A DNA stretch of 64,000 nucleotides, from contig NC_092031.1 in the NCBI RefSeq assembly GCF_042242105.1, forward strand, positions 6,036,175-6,100,174. Reading direction: 5' to 3'. The number at the start of each line of letters is the position of its first letter. Position 1 is the first letter of the stretch. Below are positions 1 to 11,761 of this stretch, piece after piece. Both the position numbers and the translations under genes were made by a program. Source of the DNA: Pempheris klunzingeri (Eukaryota > Chordata > Actinopteri > Acropomatiformes > Pempheridae). The notes under the pieces were generated by a model. That model searched no databases, had not been told where the DNA came from, and saw nothing but the letters and a program-made list of their open reading frames with translations.

Positions 1-582
1 AATACTACAAAAACCTCAGAAAAGGCCGACTCATAGAATCTTGATCTAAATTTCCCATTTTATTACTCTTTTTAAAGTGCGTTCAAATGTAGTTGTCATA
101 TTTCCAACAATCCCTGAAGGTAACATATAATATGTTATGCAATTACTAAAGTGAACCAGCAGGGGGGGACATGGCACCGCCGGTTAGCTAAATCTGCTAT
201 TCCGATTTATTTTACAAACTTAGCTCAAATATATTACATTATTTTGTTAGATATAAACCCCACAGAGTGTTTAAGTTTACTTAAACCGAGCGCTTTGGTT
301 GTAAACGGTCGTTAAGACCGTTAAAACTGACGGTTGCTTAAGCTAACTGACATTCTTCTACATGAACCTCTAAAGTTGTGTTTCTATGTGTCAAGGCAAA
401 CGTGGCTACAGGCAAAATGTGATGTTTGCGAGAGCCAACTAGACATAAACAAGTAAGTGTGGAGTGAGTTAAGGTTGGTGGTAAATAGCTGCACTACTTC
501 CTGAGTTTAGGGAAGGGGCTTGGTCCCGTGCCCGCGCCCCGCGAACGCGCATCAAATTAGCATCGATGAAGTTTGTGCGAAC
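1..582 (+). promoter_or_regulatory. gna13: gna13 upstream flank and 5'UTR
   Basis: This stretch is AT-rich for its first 450 bases and becomes GC-rich from about 510, just before the start codon at 583. No gene is seen. The GC-rich end probably holds the transcription start and 5'UTR; no TATA box stands out. Confidence 0.4.
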
Positions 583-2611
583 ATGGCGGATTTCCTGCCG
601 ACCAGGTCCGTGTTAAAAGTTTGTCTACCCGTCTGCCTGCTGAACAGCGGCGAGGTGGAGCAGCTCCGAAAGTCCAAGGAGATCGACAGATGCCTCTCCC
701 GGGAGAAAACGTACGTGAAACGGCTGGTGAAGATCCTGCTGCTCGGCGCTGGCGAGAGCGGCAAGTCGACTTTCCTCAAACAAATGCGGATCATCCACGG
801 CCAGGACTTCGACCAGCGAGCCCGAGAGGACTTCAGAGCCACGATTTACAGCAATGTTATCAAAGGTAACCTCGCTGCCGGCGGCGGGTGTGTTTGGAGA
901 GGAAATAACCCGGTTTGCTGCCGCAGAAAGGCGCTTAAAATGGATGGGAAAGTTTCCACATCTGTGTAGCAGCGCTGGGCTGGCTGAGAGGACATTCATA
1001 AACAGTCTACATCTGCTGTCGGCACACCCTTATGATCCGTGTTTCTGCTGAAGTCTCCCCTTTTTAAGACTTGATATATTTACAGACTTGATGTGTATAT
1101 ACAGTTTTCAATGGCAATCATAGCCATTGGCCACAGGAAGGCGGTTTCAAACAGCCACGGGCAAGTTTTGTTGCTCAACAGCTCAGCCAGGGATGTAGCT
1201 AATGGAGGGCAAACCCACCAGAGCATTATGCTGCAAGGTGTTCCTGTTTGTCCACTCTTTGTATGTACAGGGAGGACACTAAACAACAGGGACTCTCTAT
1301 ACAATGCAGCTCAGAGCAATCTAAACCACCTGAAAGAGCACAGTTGAGTTCATCTCCAAGTGTCATCAAAATATTTTGAAATTTGATTTTAAAAAATGTA
1401 GCATTTGCTCTGTATGCAAGGTCAGGTGTTCCACCTCCTGTGCATGGTTATGAGGTTAATTATTACAGAGGCAGGTTCAAATGAGTGAATCAGAGGGAAA
1501 TGTGGGCACCTTTTGATGGTCTTTTTATAGAAAGATTTGTGATAGAGGACTATGTTTGTCTTAAAATCATCATCCTGTTAGTTGTTAGTTACTAGTTTGC
1601 TGTTAACAAGAGGTTAACCAGCTCTTCTTGTCTCTCTTCCACATGTGGTCAGCTTGATTTTTAGGACACCATCAGTGGGCCTCTCTCACTTTGGTCTTTT
1701 CACTTCCTCTACAGGTGTTCGTGTGTTGGTGGACGCCCGGGAGAAGCTGCACATCCCGTGGGGTGACCCGGACAACCAGCGGCACGGAGACAGCCTGATG
1801 GCGTTCGACACCCGGTCGGCTAAGATGGCCAGCGGGCAGCTGGAGACGTCCGTCTTCTTGCACTACCTGTCTGCCATCAAAGCTCTGTGGGTGGACTCGG
1901 GCATACAGAACGCATATGATCGTCGCAGGGAGTTTCAGCTGGTAGGTGGCAGGACACACACACTGAAGTAGCTTTACTGAGAGGTGAGGGTGGCCACGTT
2001 GTTTTTGTAGCACAGTTTTTCTTGATGTGGCTCTCAGACACTGATCTCTATCACCAAATCCAATAAGAGGTTTTTTGGTGTTCTGAGTTGAGAGCTGGAG
2101 GGTTGAAAGGCGGGGAAGGCAGTGAAAACAGAAAGTGAAACTGATTTTATTCTCAATTCATCCCCCCTTTCCTCTCTCCCTGTATCTCTGGCGTGCTCTC
2201 TCTCCCTCGCTCTCTGTCTCTCTGTCTCCGTCTCTCTGTTGAGCGGTCAGACATGTGATTGAGTCAGCTTCCTGTTGACACCTCTCCCCGCTCCTTATGT
2301 CTTGGCTGTCAGCATGCATGTTTTAACAAACTAACGTTTACCCCAGAATAACATTTGTGGTCGACGGCACACTGAAATGGGACTTTCTGGTGGCCTTATT
2401 TTGCCAGGTATTACTTTCACAGCCTGTGCTTCCTTGTATTTGTTTAATTTTATGCGAGCTGTCAGGTCATGTGATGAAGTTCATACATTGTCCGGCAGTT
2501 GAGGAGAGAATAGGGGACGCACTTCTCCAAGTTGCCTTCAGGACTGAGACAAAAGCAGAAAATTGAAATGTTTCTGTCAGTTGCATAAGGCTCAACTGTT
2601 CTCAATGGCCT

Positions 2612-2645
<34 letters not shown>

Positions 2646-5600
2646 AGCTTGTTGTTGCGAGCCGGTTGTGCAGACAGAAAGGGGAATAAGAGTGATCAGA
2701 GCAGGAATGTTGATCTGTAGTTAAACAGCTTTATGCTTACAAACAGAGCTCTCCCACTTGGCAGTATTGGTTCTCACACCCAAAGTTACACACGTACACA
2801 CATATATATTCATTCTCTGTGCATGTAGGGCTGCTACTAAACATTATGTTCATATATTTTGGCATATAAAATGTTAAAATAACACCTCATACAAGTTCCT
2901 ACAGTGTAAGTTGGCATCTTCAGATTTGTGGTTTTGTCTGACCAACAATACAAAACCCAAAAATATTCAAGTTACTGTCCTAGAAATCAAAAAGGCAGCA
3001 GGTCTTCAGATTTTAGTAGCTTAACAAGTTTTTGTTTGTTTTTTTTCATGAAAAAGAACAAATGTTTAATCTGTTAATCAAAATTTGAAAATATATGCAG
3101 AAACAATATGTTGTTTAGTCCGTCAACAGAAAACGAATTGCGATAGTGACATTAAATGACTAATTTGATCATTTATGTTGCCCAACTACTAAACATTTGC
3201 TGGTTCAAGCCTCTCAGATGTGCCTTTTGTGCTTTTCTCCGTTTTTAATCATTTTAGAATAACTGTCATTAAGTTTTGGACTGTTGGATAGGAAAAAACA
3301 AACTGAACACATCACCTTTTCAAAGATGATGTGACATTTTATAGATATTCAGACATTTTATAGACTATTGATTAGAAAATGTTTAGACATTTCTAAGTTT
3401 TCATACTAAGTCATTGTTTTAATTGTGTATTTAATTCAATTCAATTTTATTTGTATAGCCCAATATCACAACAGAGTGTCTCATAGTGCTTTACAAAGTT
3501 CACTGAAATTTACAGTCGATGTAACTCATTACAGGACTACCTATACATGCATACCGACTACTGCACAGCAGAATATCAGATTAATTCACTCAATCAAGGA
3601 AATTAGTAACTATTTTGGTAGCTGTTTTTTATTTATCAAGCAAAATTGACTGAAGTTTCATGGTTTCAGCTTCTCAAGTGTGAGGATCTTTTTACTGTGT
3701 TAAATGAACTTGAACTCAAACTGAATATTTTGGGGTTTTGGATAAAAACAAGTCATTTGAAGTTGTCACTTTGGGTTTTGGAAAATTGTGATGGATTTCA
3801 AACCCTTTTCTGACTTTTAGGATTACAATTAGCCAAACAAATCTGCAGATTAATCTATAAAGAAAATGATTAAGAGTTGCAGCCTCTCTGTGATGTAGAA
3901 AACCTCGATATCAAATGTCAAACTTGAGGGCATCATCTCTCCAAAACACTAGCTTTCCCATTCAGACACGGACACACAAATGATAACTAGAAGCAGCAGC
4001 TGAAGAGTTGTTCTTTTGGGAGCTGTTTATATTTTCCCTGCTCTTGTTAGTGAGGGCTAATTTGTTTTTCTGCCAGCAGATACAGCCCATTGTGTTTGGA
4101 CCATGCCCTTTAAGTATTTGCATCACAAATCACAAGCGCCTTCGGGCTTGCTCGTAATCATCATTAAAAACACATGTACAGACTGAAACCACACACGGAT
4201 TCTGTCTCTTTGTGTCGCACAAAGTTCACACAGTTGGCCATAAATGTTCTGTCTCTCTCTTCTCACCTCAGCAACACAAGCTAAACGACAAGTGGCAGAA
4301 AGCCCCTGTAGATCTGCCACAGTTCAAATGACATGCTGTCATTGTTATCCGATGTTGCTGTTTTGCTTTTATGGGTCACTGATATTAAAGTGCAGGTGTT
4401 GTCATGCTTTATAATGAACGGAAAGAGCACGGAGTGAACGCTCCTCTTGTTTCTCTTCTCCTTTTTTAAAAAAAAAAAAAAAAATCGTTCTCTGATTTCA
4501 AAACCCCCAGTCCCCTCAGATTTGAGCTCCTTTACTCAAGTGAAGCCAGAATTGTGGCCAAAATTAAAAAATCAGCCAGAATAGTAGCTCCTGTTTCTCC
4601 AGGTTTAGCGTAGTGCCACGCCATGCTACGTATACACACACACACACACACACAGGTTTTTCAGGTCAGGTTAGTTTTTTAAAAGATCAAAAGGTGCTTT
4701 CAGTGAGAGGAAATGGATGGTACGTCGCTCTAGCCCTCAGAAATGCAACTCAAACAATCGCTACTATGGATAAAATTAGAATTTTCTGGCGAGTGTGATG
4801 CTTTACTGTGTCATCAATGCAAAATAATCCCCTGAAAAAGGCTTGGCGTGTCTTTGTAGAAGCACAGGAAAGATGACCGTCAAATCTGTTTTGCTTTTTA
4901 CAGTCAGTTTTTGGTTTATGTCGAGTACAGGACACACACACACGCACAGATAAAGGAATGCATAGTCTTGAAAGCCTCATGTCTGGGCTTGCACTAATTG
5001 CACATGAACAGAGTCAGAACAAGCTAGAAAAACACCCCTACACACACACACACACATACGCGCATAGACACACTTACAAAGCTAGCCGCACTTCTGTATA
5101 CATCAAAGGGACACAAACACGTGTCTGCTGCAACACCAAATACTTTGCATCCTGCTTCAGCTACTCAGAGCAGACTCAGCTCTCAGGCGGACACACAGTT
5201 TTGGAAGCGAAAGCAAACAGATTACCTGTGTGTGTGTCTGTGTGTGTGTGTCTGTGTGTGTTCCTGTGTGGCAGCAAATAAGAGATTTTGTCCCGTGGCG
5301 GCTCTGTGTCTCCACAGCAGCAACGAACCTATTCTACCAAATGCAATAATATCAGTTAGTCCGTGTGTATTGAATGCAAACTGTACTGTGTTTATGGTTA
5401 AATTGACTGAATGTAACGAATTGTGTAGAATTAACAGAAATTCCTGCTCTGTCCTGTCGCAGGGTGAGTCAGTGAAGTATTTCTTGGATAATCTGGATAA
5501 GCTTGGCGAGCCGGTAAGTTGTTTCTGCCTGCACTGATTGTTATAATCGGACGTGTACAAATTATAGTTAATATTGCAGCATGTCTAGACAATTTGAGGT

Positions 5601-8600
5601 TAGCTGACAAGCAACTAAAAATGGCTGATCACCAAAGATAATGCTGACATTTTGGCGGGGAAGCGGACCACTTTGTCATGAGAGAACTGGAAACTGCACC
5701 TCAGTCTTGGTGATGTGGGACGTTTGATAAAGTCCAGAGTAATTCAGTCAATATAACAGGTCAGCAAGTCTTAAAAGTCTCTAAAAGTATTTAATTCAGT
5801 TTCCTCGACAAAAAACGTCCGAAATCAAAAGTGAGATTGTGCTGCAGGAGCCCGTTCAATCCTTTTTAGTGCAGCATCATCAGATCACTGCTGCTAACTG
5901 TTATAAGGAATGAGTGTTGATTATAGTAAAAACCCAACAATATCACAAACTAAAGATTGTCATTAGGACTGCTGAGGAGGACAGAAAAAATGTGGTATTG
6001 TACTGATAAATAATTCAAGGCTGGTTTTTCAAGTTTCTATCCTTTGGATGATATGAGTGTAGGAAAGGCATCGAATTGCATTTTGGTGGCAATAAAAAGT
6101 CTTTAGATTTAATTTGGTGAACACTGCAGAAACAAATTATACATATGAGCAGAATTTATTTCATAAGAGCTGGAATTTTTCCTTGATTTCATCAAAGTAC
6201 TGCCGAATATCCCCATTCTTTTGAATGATCTCTTTTTAATCTTTTTTTTCTTCATAATTTTCCCCCTCCCCTTTGTCTCACTTTTGCCAGACATTACAAA
6301 GATTGACCATATTAATAACCTCCTTCCAAAACGTTATTTTAATCAACAAACGGTGAAGGAGACTCTTCAAATATCTTAACAAAACAAGTATCAGGAATAT
6401 TCCCATGATTTTCTGTCACTTAGTGTCGATTGTTTGTCTCTGAGCTTCCAATCTTCAGTAGAAATCTCCACCTTTAGATCCAACTTCTTAGCTTCCAGTT
6501 TAGACTGTGAGGTTTCAGTGGAACCAGATAGAAGCCAGTTATAAACTCATATTGTTGACCCTTTAGTACGGACTGTTTGAATGAAGTATTTCCCTAAATT
6601 GGACTAAAACAGCAGTTAAAACCTCCCCTATAATCATGTATTTCTTTCACCGATATCCAAAATTAAGTTTGGAACAAACCGTTTCGTGAGGATCTAAAGT
6701 AACCTGCTAATTCCATATGAAACAAACTCTCTGCTTTTAGCTGTAATATGTTGTTTCTCCTTTTTAATTCTCCGTGCACGCAGACACTCGCTCATTGTCT
6801 CTCCTTCTCTCCTCCAGAATTATCTTCCCAGTCAACAGGACATCCTGCTGGCCCGTAAACCCACCAAGGGCATCCACGAGTATGACTTTGAAATCAAGAA
6901 CGTTCCCTTCAAGATGGTGGACGTGGGAGGGCAGCGGTCGGAGCGGAGGCGCTGGTTCGAGTGTTTCGACTCGGTCACCTCCATCCTCTTCCTCGTCTCC
7001 TCCTCTGAATACGACCAGGTAAAAAAAACAACAACACGTTGCTGTGGCAGACGCTGGCTATGGCATCTCATTTCCTCTCTCACACACACACACACACTCG
7101 TAATAGCCTGATAAGCGGCACATTAATCAGTTTGTTCTAGCAGATAATGTTTGGTGACTTTTTGATAAGTTTGCTGTGTCTATACACGCACACTTATTCT
7201 GTAGAGGCGTTGTTATTTATCTTGCAGCACGTGTAGATTAGCACAAATAAAACTTATTTTGCTCTGCTGTACCATTTAAAAAGTGATTTCCAAAGACACA
7301 CTGTTGCAGAACTCTTTTTTATATTTAAATGGAAATCACCCATTGGCCTTAAGTCTGATTTAGTATAATACATCATCTTTACAGTACAATTCACACTTTG
7401 ATACATACCTCAGTTTTGGGGTCATAGTTCAGTATGTTCAGAAGAAATAAACACAGTATAAGATTTTTTGTACAAAGATTGACCCAGACTACATTTTTGA
7501 GGGCGATATTGTTATTATAATATTTAAGTTAAAAAAAAAAATAAAAAAAAAACTGATGTATCATCTAAAGTAATTTTTTATTTTTTTTCAATATACACCA
7601 ACATGTTGGATTCCCTAAATTCACTTATTATGTCATTATGACCAATACATTTAGCTGTGTAGGATATTTTTCAGTTGGAAAACAAAGCTGTCTGGCTGGT
7701 AAACTATGTAATAATGACACTCCTCCTTCCTAAATTACCTCAAACATATCTTTGCTGTTTCTTTGTTGCTGTGTCTCATTTTTAATATGATAATATCGGC
7801 CCAGCTGGCCGAATCCCATATTCTCTTCAGAGGAGTCTGGATCTCTCCATTTTTGTATTTCCTCAGACATACCCAAGTTCAGCATAGTTCTCTCCCAATC
7901 TATCACTCTGTGTCTCCTGTTGCTGTAACTCAGCTGGGAAACTATAATCAGGCTTCAAGTTGGGTTTTTTTTGTCCCCACTTGTCCAGTCAGGCAAGTTG
8001 GTCAGAAATCTACTTGCCTCAAGTCAATTTGTACTCATCCCTGTACAACTTGTTTCATTTATTAGCAGAGTTGTGTGAGCAGCAGCCCTAAAGCACACTA
8101 ACATTAGCAGAATCATTTCACTGAGGTCGTCTTTAAGAAAAGAAACGTTTCAAATTGGATGTTGTATGGAAACAGAGATTTTATCTTTAGGCCTGATTTT
8201 TCTGTGCGTAGCTATACTTTACTTGCCTGATGTGGCGTTTTACTTACAAGCAGGCAATAATAATGCATAATGCCCCCAAACAGTGACTATAGATGACACA
8301 GGTGGCTCTTCCAACCCAGCTAACAGATGAGAACTGAGCCACTGCCAAAGCTTTCTGGCTGGAGCGCACATTTATGTTGTGCACATGCTAAGATATTACC
8401 AATTTAGAATGAAAATAGAATTGAATACCAAACTGAATATGTTGTAGCAAATGGTTTGGAACAAATACACACCCATATTTTATTAAAAGGCCAGCTCGAT
8501 CGGACATGATGTACCAAGATTTTGAACTCTAGGTGACTCTGTTAATGTTAATTAATTTCTCTTTATTCTTATTTCTACTTTAATTACATCTAGTACACAG

Positions 8601-9024
8601 TACTAGTACTGGCAGTAATGACTGTGTTTAATTCCTTCATTGTCTTTAACAGGTGCTGATGGAGGACAGGCAGACCAACCGACTGCGTGAGTCGCTCAAC
8701 ATCTTCGAGACCATCGTCAACAACCGCGTCTTCGTCAACGTTTCGATCATCCTCTTCCTGAACAAGACAGACCTGCTGGAGGAGAAAGTGAAGAACGTTG
8801 CGCTCAAGGACTACTTTCCCGAGTACACCGGGCAGGAGCACAGCCTGTCGGACGTCCAGGCGTTCATGGTGGAGTGCTTCCGAACCAAGAGACGCGATGC
8901 CACCCAGAAGCCCCTCTACCACCACTTCACCACGGCTATCAACACGGAGAACATCAGGCTGGTGTTCCGGGACGTCAAGGACACCATCCTCCATGACAAC
9001 CTCAAACAGCTCATGCTCCAATGA
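583..9024 (+). CDS. gna13: G protein alpha-13 subunit (five coding exons)
   Basis: Coding exons 583-865, 1715-1941, 5463-5513, 6818-7018 and 8653-9024 join in phase with GT-AG borders to give 377 residues, the length known for mammalian GNA13. Family role: membrane-associated GTPase of the G12/13 class that couples receptors to RhoGEFs and RhoA. Visible features are Cys14 and Cys18 near the N-terminus (the palmitoylation positions of GNA13), P-loop GAGESGKST at residues 55-63, switch I region ARKPTKG, switch [18 protein letters not shown], the guanine-specificity motif NKTD and the C-terminal tail DNLKQLMLQ. The ATG at 583 is chosen because it begins MADFLP, the family N-terminus; the upstream in-frame ATG at 520 adds a non-conserved leader. 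GNA12 is excluded by the N-terminus and tail. Which teleost duplicate (a or b) this is cannot be decided here. Confidence 0.97.
2167..2239. repeat. Pyrimidine-rich (CTCT/TCTG) simple sequence in gna13 intron 2
   Basis: An almost pure C/T run with TCTCTGTCTC-type units lies in intron 2. Together with the CA tract at 2615-2643, it is ordinary intronic microsatellite sequence. Confidence 0.7.
2615..2643. repeat. (CA)n microsatellite
   Basis: Uninterrupted CA dinucleotide run in gna13 intron 2. Similar shorter tracts in the same intron are at 4634-4654, 5040-5056 and (as GT) 5226-5270. Confidence 0.9.
2825..3890. repeat. Fragments of dispersed teleost repeats in gna13 intron 2
   Basis: The stretch contains pieces of two common fish repeats. 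At about 3430-3500 is the AATTCAATTCAATTTTATTTGTATAG-type tail (lower-case part of a widespread SINE/LINE-like 3' end; only the start is quoted here as AATTCAATTCAATTTTATT). Around 2825-3200 and 3670-3890 are fragments of the 'GGCTGCAACTAA...TTAATCTGTTAATC...TTGCAGCC' family, with the right-hand copy reversed (ending GAGTTGCAGCC). Assignment rests on remembered consensus, so the family names are uncertain. Confidence 0.5.
7521..7590. repeat. Poly(A)/poly(T) tract in gna13 intron 4
   Basis: A-rich run interrupted by single T residues, followed within 25 bases by a T-rich run, so the two could pair as an imperfect hairpin. The rest of the 1.6 kb intron (7019-8652) shows nothing recognisable apart from a short CA tract at 7081-7096. 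Confidence 0.6.
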
Positions 9025-10790
9025 CCCCTGTCGACCTGTGAAAATAGAGGACCTGAATGGGGACAAGCCACCCCCTCGCTCCTGACGAGGACGTGGGAGA
9101 GAGCAGCCTCAGAAGAATCCGATAGACGTCAGCATTCTTCTTCAGCCGTTTTTTATATTAGTTTTTACTCTCCTCTTCGAAGAGTTGGCCTTCTTGTTAG
9201 TTCAGGGTTTGGTAGGGGAACGAGTCAGTGGGACAGACTTTGGTTATAAAGAGGGACAGCAGGCGGTTTGGATGTTGGAGAACATCTGATCTTTGCTGCT
9301 TCGTCTTGAGACTCCTCCGGCCTGAGCGCTGCCTTACAGCACAAGACACACTGGGGCTTTTCTACTCACAAGGTGCTGGTGCTGGCTCCAACGCCAGTGC
9401 CTAGCTGTGGAAACCTGCAAAACCTTTTTACAAACCGGGCATATGGTCTCTAAACCAGATATACAACTTGCTAGGCAGCAAATACAGGAATGGTGAAATT
9501 AGTACATTTGTTTAAACAACATGCAGATAAGAGTTAGACGGTCAGAATGCTCCTAGATCATCGTTGATTTGCGAAGCTGTGTCCAAACACTGAATTAATT
9601 TAGGCCAAAATGGCTCCAGCACTGGCACCTTGTCTGTGGAAAAACACATGAAAAGGGCACAACCGAGAGACTGAACCTTTCCATATGATGTCTTATGGAG
9701 ACCTGATCACTGTTTAAATCCTGCATTTGTGCCTGTGTCTCTAGTAGAGTTAAAGCCAATCATAGCTGCCTTTGAACAGATAATTGAGATGCAATTTTTC
9801 CATGTAACTTGTCCTATATTTGTTGTTCTAGAGGGCAAAATTACTGCAGTGAACATGCAGTCCACTGTTTTCTCAGGGTTGGATCAAAACCAGCGTTAAT
9901 GTTGATGTCACTGTTGGTGAACTAACTGAATAATCTAATGTTCCTCTGGGTGGCGGCGCAGTGAGACTCAGCCAGGCCGCAGTACACTCAGCTGGGTGGT
10001 GTTCAGTGCTGTGTCCTCCTGGCTTTGACCCCTGAACGCTGACCCAGAATCCCCGTCTCTCTCTCACTTTGTTTTCTTCTCTGATTAGATGCCTTGTAAA
10101 GGGACAGACCTCCCCTGTTTGCCTGAATGATGAATGTCTGTTAATAGATGTACAGAGATTTTCACTAGATTTGTCTGAATATACTGTAACCAACATTATT
10201 ATGGTAAGATGTAACCTGTCATGTGGATTATCTGTGTTGGCACTGAGTTATGACTCCAGGCGTGTCTGAAAGCACAATCTTGTGCTGTTTAGGAGCTCCC
10301 TTTAAAATACATTTTCAGTTTGCAGGAAAAAAATGTCGACAAAAAAAGCTACTGGAGTTGAATAGTTTTGGCAGCGACTGTATTCTGTGGGGGGCCAATC
10401 TTTGTTAGAGGACAACTTCCAGGCACTGTTAAAATCTGTTTCTCTGCCAAATCACCCCATGCTTTCTTGGAACTGCTCAGTTTATGCTTTTTCTCCAAAA
10501 AATGTAGCTCCTGTGTGCGTCAGTTTGCTTCCAGTCCTGGCTTTGTACATACTGTAATCTGTTGCCATGTAAATAATATTCAGGTTTATCTCCTTATATG
10601 TAAATGGTTGTAGAAATGGCATATTTTCCCTTTCTAAATGTTTCAAATCAGTGCTTTTTTTTCCAATGAAGATAACCCTTTGATGTAGATGTACTTTTAT
10701 GTAATTTTTTTCATCACTTTATGCAATTCATTCCTGTGCCAAGTCTCATGCCACTCTAACCCTATCAATAAAATACACTTTTCTAATGAA
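9025..10790 (+). other. gna13: gna13 3' untranslated region with poly(A) signal
   Basis: No conserved reading frame follows the gna13 stop for about 1.75 kb. An AATAAA hexamer at 10767-10772 is the first well-placed poly(A) signal before the sequence turns AT-rich and featureless, so the 3'UTR probably ends near 10790. The extent is inferred; earlier cleavage sites are possible. Confidence 0.6.
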
Positions 10791-11761
10791 AGTAGGCTCT
10801 TCTTTCCTTATTTTATGTATTATAATGTATATAACGCTACACTAAAAACACACCTTCACATACAGGGTCCAAAATATTTCAAATGAATGTAATTTAAAAA
10901 TACAAATGGATGTGAGAAGCCTGTTTTTGCATGTTTTAAACTACTTCCCCTCTGAATTATTTTCATTTCATCCAAGAGTAAAATCTCCTTCCACGTGTTC
11001 CAATAAATCTATATACGTTTCGTTGTACACAGCTGAGGAAAGCCGTGAAGTGTGTCTGAAAGCCCAAGGAACAACTATGTGACTTTTGTGCTGAGAATTC
11101 TTTTGGGATAGTACTCTGCTTTCAGTTCCTACTAAACGAAACCGTCTTTTAAATCAACTAAATGTCGTGTTACGCCAGGTAATATCGTGACTACCACTGT
11201 GGGAAAATTTGAAGAAAAAAAACCCCCTGTGACAGAAATGTCAAAGGCTTTTGTGGGATTTTTGACCGATTACGTGTGAAAACGAACTGGTATGTTCGGG
11301 GATTCACGCGAAGCCGGAAGTGGGCAGGAGTGAATCATCTCAATTTACTACGTAGAGTTACGCACCACACCCACTACAGAGATTACTGTATGACCATACA
11401 GGCTTTTGATGAACTGACAGCCCCGTTACATCCCATCTCTTAAACACAGTTCCAAAATCCACCGTTATATTATTATACACCTATAATTTAAAGCTAATTG
11501 TGCGATTATTTTAATCATTTACACTCAGGCTCCTAACGCGCCACCTAAAGGGTCTTTCCTCACACAACAACAGTTACGAACCTGACTGCGAAAACGTGTC
11601 TAAACTGGAAGTATTTCCAAGTGACACCAGTGTGTATTAATGTGATAACTGGTGTCACTTTATAGTCACATTACTGCCGCCGCTGCTTTTTGGTTTCCTG
11701 TTCTAACTTTTGGGAACATGATTCACCCTGATTGGCTGTGTTTTTTACAGACGCGTGTAAA
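10791..11761 (+). promoter_or_regulatory. gna13-C17orf80 intergenic region and upstream region of C17orf80
   Basis: No reading frame is supported. Near the 3' end are ATTGG (an inverted CCAAT box) at 11731-11735 and a splice-acceptor-like run TTTTTTACAG ending at 11750, just before the start codon at 11762. The coding start could therefore sit in a second exon whose non-coding first exon lies upstream, or the CCAAT could belong to the promoter itself; the sequence does not settle this. A perfect hairpin at 11619-11660 is listed separately. Confidence 0.4.
11619..11660. repeat. Perfect 13-bp inverted repeat (hairpin)
   Basis: AAGTGACACCAGT at 11619-11631 is followed, after a 16-base loop, by its exact reverse complement ACTGGTGTCACTT at 11648-11660. 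It lies about 100 bases upstream of the C17orf80 start codon. Confidence 0.9.

Noticed and set aside
8590-9066. 158-codon reverse-strand frame opposite the last gna13 exon
   Set aside because: Shadow of the conserved gna13 coding exon; no independent support.
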